A stretch of 7,546 nt of DNA from Cyanobacteria bacterium UBA9971 (GTDB lineage: Bacteria; Cyanobacteriota; Vampirovibrionia; Gastranaerophilales; UBA9971), in assembly GCA_003499955.1 (NCBI GenBank), contig DNRP01000159.1:3111-10656 (forward strand), read 5' to 3'. The translations under genes and the position numbers were made by a program. Below the pieces are notes generated by a model. The model was not told the origin of the DNA. It ran no database searches and saw only the letters and a program-made list of their open reading frames with translations. Shown piece by piece: positions 5,552-7,546 of this stretch (the stretch's first letter is position 1; every line of letters begins with the position of its first letter).

Positions 5552-6358
5552 ATGAGTAATAAACCCATAGGTGTTTTTGATTCGGGAGTCGGCGGACTTA
5601 CTGTTTTGAAAAGACTTGCAGAAGAATTACCAAACGAAAATTATTTATATTTCGGGGATACCGCAAGAGTTCCCTACGGTGAAAAAACACGGGAACATCT
5701 TTTTGATATAGTCAGGGAAATTCTTGACTGGTACAAATCAAAAGATGCCAAAGCCGTAATTATGGCGTGTAATACAAGTTCCGCGGTAGTTCTTGATGAG
5801 ATAAAAGATGATTATAATTTTCCTATTTTTGGCTTGATTCAGCCGACAGCAGAATATGTAGCATATTCTAATGCCGCAAAAATAGGAGTAATTTCCACAA
5901 CAGCAACCGCAAAATCACAAGCTTACAGCAAAACCATAAATAAATTAAATCCTGAAATTGAAGTTTTTGAAACAGCATGCCCGGGGCTGGTTGAAATCGT
6001 GGAAAGTAACAAAATTGAAACTTACGAAGCCAAAAAACTTGTTATTAAATACATAATGCCGCTTCTGGAGAAAAAAGTTGATAAAATAATTCTTGGATGC
6101 ACCCATTATCCTTATTTAAGAGAAATTATAAACACTTTAACCAATGATAATGAAATGCTTATAGACCCTGCCGAACATCTTGCTCTTAAAGTTGCCGAAG
6201 ATTTAATCCTTCTTAACCTAATTAATGATGATTCTGAAGGGAAAAGAGAATATTATGTAAGCTCAAACGCGCCTATGTTCGCAGAAGTCGGTAGACATTT
6301 TTATGAAGACTGCAAAGAAGTTAAGGAAATTTCACTTGCTGAAGCCATGAAAATATGA
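5552..6358 (+). CDS. murI: Glutamate racemase, 268 aa
   Basis: MurI interconverts L- and D-glutamate without a cofactor, supplying the D-glutamate that MurD adds to peptidoglycan stem peptides in the cytosol. The two-lobed Asp/Glu racemase fold is complete. Landmarks are the N-terminal GVFDSGVGGLTVL with Asp10, the GDTARVPYG loop at 35-43, the catalytic Cys73 in ACNTSS, and the second catalytic Cys183 in GCTHYP with His185. The length is normal for the family. The start ATG has AAGGAG (5535-5540) 11 nt upstream, a little long. It is the first gene of an operon with rarA, whose ATG overlaps the murI stop. The amidase lies upstream on the same strand, separated by an opposite-strand gene. Amidase-murI closeness also occurs in Cyanobacteria as I recall. 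No regulatory N-terminal extension of the E. coli type is present. Confidence 0.96.
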   Translation: MSNKPIGVFDSGVGGLTVLKRLAEELPNENYLYFGDTARVPYGEKTREHLFDIVREILDWYKSKDAKAVIMACNTSSAVVLDEIKDDYNFPIFGLIQPTAEYVAYSNAAKIGVISTTATAKSQAYSKTINKLNPEIEVFETACPGLVEIVESNKIETYEAKKLVIKYIMPLLEKKVDKIILGCTHYPYLREIINTLTNDNEMLIDPAEHLALKVAEDLILLNLINDDSEGKREYYVSSNAPMFAEVGRHFYEDCKEVKEISLAEAMKI

Positions 6359-7546
6359 GTTTATTCTACGCAAACAGACAAATACCTCTGGCAGAAACTC
6401 TTCGCCCTAAGACTCTCGATGAATTTTTAGGACAAAATCAGGTTGTAGAAAAAGATTCCCCTGTTTACAATCTCTTAAAATCAGGCAGGTTGTTCTCAAT
6501 GATTCTATGGGGACCACCCGGTTGCGGAAAAACAACTTTTGCGCGGCTTTTATCAAAAGAACTTGATTGCAGATTTGAAGAATTAAGTGCGGTAAATTCA
6601 GGAATTAAAGAACTAAGAGAAGTTGTAACCAATGCAGAACAGGAACTTCGAACAACCACAAGAAAAACTCTGGTTTTTGTAGATGAAATTCATAGATACA
6701 GCAAAACTCAGCAAGATGCGATTCTTCCTTCCGTTGAGAAAGGTATAATTTTTGTAGTCGGAGCAACTACAGAAAATCCGTCATTCCAAGTAATTCCCGC
6801 GCTTTTATCGAGAATGCGGGTAATAACTTTCAAGCCTCTTTCCGATGAAAATATGCTCGAAATCATCAGAAAAGGCTACAAATATTTAATTACCAATTAC
6901 GGAAAAATAAATATTGACCCGCAAATAGGAGAATTTATCCTGCGTCAAGCTTCCGGTGATGCAAGATGGGCATTAAATCTGGTCGAAGCTTCTTATTTTG
7001 CAAGCCCGAAAGAAGACGGAACAAGAAATCTCACACTGGAATTAATAGAGCAACTTTCTCAAACAAAAGCAACAAAATACGGTGTACAGGAACATTACGA
7101 CCTTGCTTCCGCTTTTCAGAAAAGTTTAAGGGGTTCTGATCCTGACGCAGCGATTTATTGGTTGGCAAAAATGATTGTAGCCGGCGAAGACCCTAGATTT
7201 ATCGCAAGAAGACTTATAGTTACCGCAAGCGAAGATATAGGAAATGCCGATCCGCAGGCTTTAAATATTGCGCTTAACGCTCACAAAGCCGTTGAAACAT
7301 TAGGTTTTCCCGAAGGCAGAATTCCGCTTGCGCAGGCGGTAATTTATATCGCGCGGGCTAAAAAGTCCAACGAAACCATTATGGCAATAGATGCAGCCCT
7401 TAATGATATTCAAAACGGCAAAGATTTTTCGCCTCCACTGCATTTAAAGGATTCTCATTACAAAGATGCTTCAAAATACGGCTTCGGGAACGATTATATT
7501 TATTCCCACGAAAACCCCGAGGCAAAACAGACTTTTCTTCCCGATG
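6355..7546 (+). CDS. rarA: Replication-associated recombination protein A (RarA/MgsA AAA+ ATPase), 3' end outside window
   Basis: RarA is a clamp-loader-like AAA+ ATPase that acts on stalled replication forks and single-stranded DNA ends. The window contains 397 codons with no stop; family members are usually about 420-450 aa, so only the end is missing. Visible motifs are PLAETLRPKTLDEFLGQ at the start, Walker A GPPGCGKTT (53-61, Lys59), Walker B VDEIHR (Asp110, Glu111) followed by the family pattern TQQDAILPSVE, sensor 1 GATTENPSF (136-144), the arginine finger region LLSRMR (150-155) and sensor 2 GDAR (201-204). The C-terminal tetramerisation region begins at about 245 and includes SEDIGNADP. 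The ATG overlaps the murI stop (ATGA at 6355-6358), so translation is likely coupled; no separate strong ribosome binding site is seen. A minus-strand frame at 6465-6659 is a shadow. Confidence 0.95.
   Translation, partial: MSLFYANRQIPLAETLRPKTLDEFLGQNQVVEKDSPVYNLLKSGRLFSMILWGPPGCGKTTFARLLSKELDCRFEELSAVNSGIKELREVVTNAEQELRTTTRKTLVFVDEIHRYSKTQQDAILPSVEKGIIFVVGATTENPSFQVIPALLSRMRVITFKPLSDENMLEIIRKGYKYLITNYGKINIDPQIGEFILRQASGDARWALNLVEASYFASPKEDGTRNLTLELIEQLSQTKATKYGVQEHYDLASAFQKSLRGSDPDAAIYWLAKMIVAGEDPRFIARRLIVTASEDIGNADPQALNIALNAHKAVETLGFPEGRIPLAQAVIYIARAKKSNETIMAIDAALNDIQNGKDFSPPLHLKDSHYKDASKYGFGNDYIYSHENPEAKQTFLPD

Noticed and set aside
5338..5568. Minus-strand open frame of 76 codons
   Set aside because: It reads through the dispersed repeat and across the murI start, and its His/Cys-rich stretch is just the repeat translated.
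1..7546. CRISPR array, transposase, tRNA or rRNA
   Set aside because: No regularly spaced direct repeats, no transposase motifs and no cloverleaf or rRNA-like sequence were seen on either strand.

Overview
The window is a low-GC bacterial chromosome segment holding seven protein genes and several palindromic intergenic elements. Four genes are recognisable: metK, a secreted AMIN-domain N-acetylmuramoyl-L-alanine amidase, murI and the 5' part of rarA. Three others (127, 126 and 268 aa) I do not recognise. The amidase type (several AMIN domains followed by Amidase_3) and its closeness to murI resemble what I recall of Cyanobacteria. With the low GC and the lack of photosynthesis genes, this points by inference to a non-photosynthetic cyanobacterial relative (Vampirovibrionia / 'Melainabacteria', for example Gastranaerophilales). 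The window alone does not prove this.

Layout. Positions 1-257: the tail of an upstream intergenic region with a dispersed palindromic repeat and a weak promoter. 258-641 (+): a Gln/Ala-rich 127-aa protein. 659-694: a perfect 36-bp palindrome that ends this gene and the convergent metK. 711-2374 (-): an unknown 126-aa protein gene followed by metK. They form a tight two-gene operon in which the metK Shine-Dalgarno overlaps the upstream stop codon, with a good promoter at 2400-2428. 2375-2679: a divergent regulatory region with promoters both ways and a compound GC-rich palindromic element. 2680-4509 (+): the amidase. 4513-5319 (-): an unknown 268-aa protein converging on the amidase with a 3-bp gap. 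5320-5551: a second divergent region, with another copy of the first repeat family just before the murI ribosome binding site. 5552-6358 (+): murI. 6355-7546 (+): rarA, overlapping murI by ATGA and running off the window.

How the genes fit together. The amidase cuts peptidoglycan stem peptides from glycan strands during cell separation and wall remodelling, and MurI supplies D-glutamate for new stem peptides, so the two serve wall turnover and synthesis. MetK makes S-adenosylmethionine, and RarA acts at stalled replication forks. No phage genes, transposases, CRISPR arrays, tRNAs or rRNAs are visible.

I see no clear new multi-gene system. The points most worth following are the dispersed palindromes placed in gene leaders, a possible short transcript or attenuator upstream of the amidase, the Cys-Gly tail of MetK, and the duplicated RWYD module in the 126-aa protein encoded in front of it.
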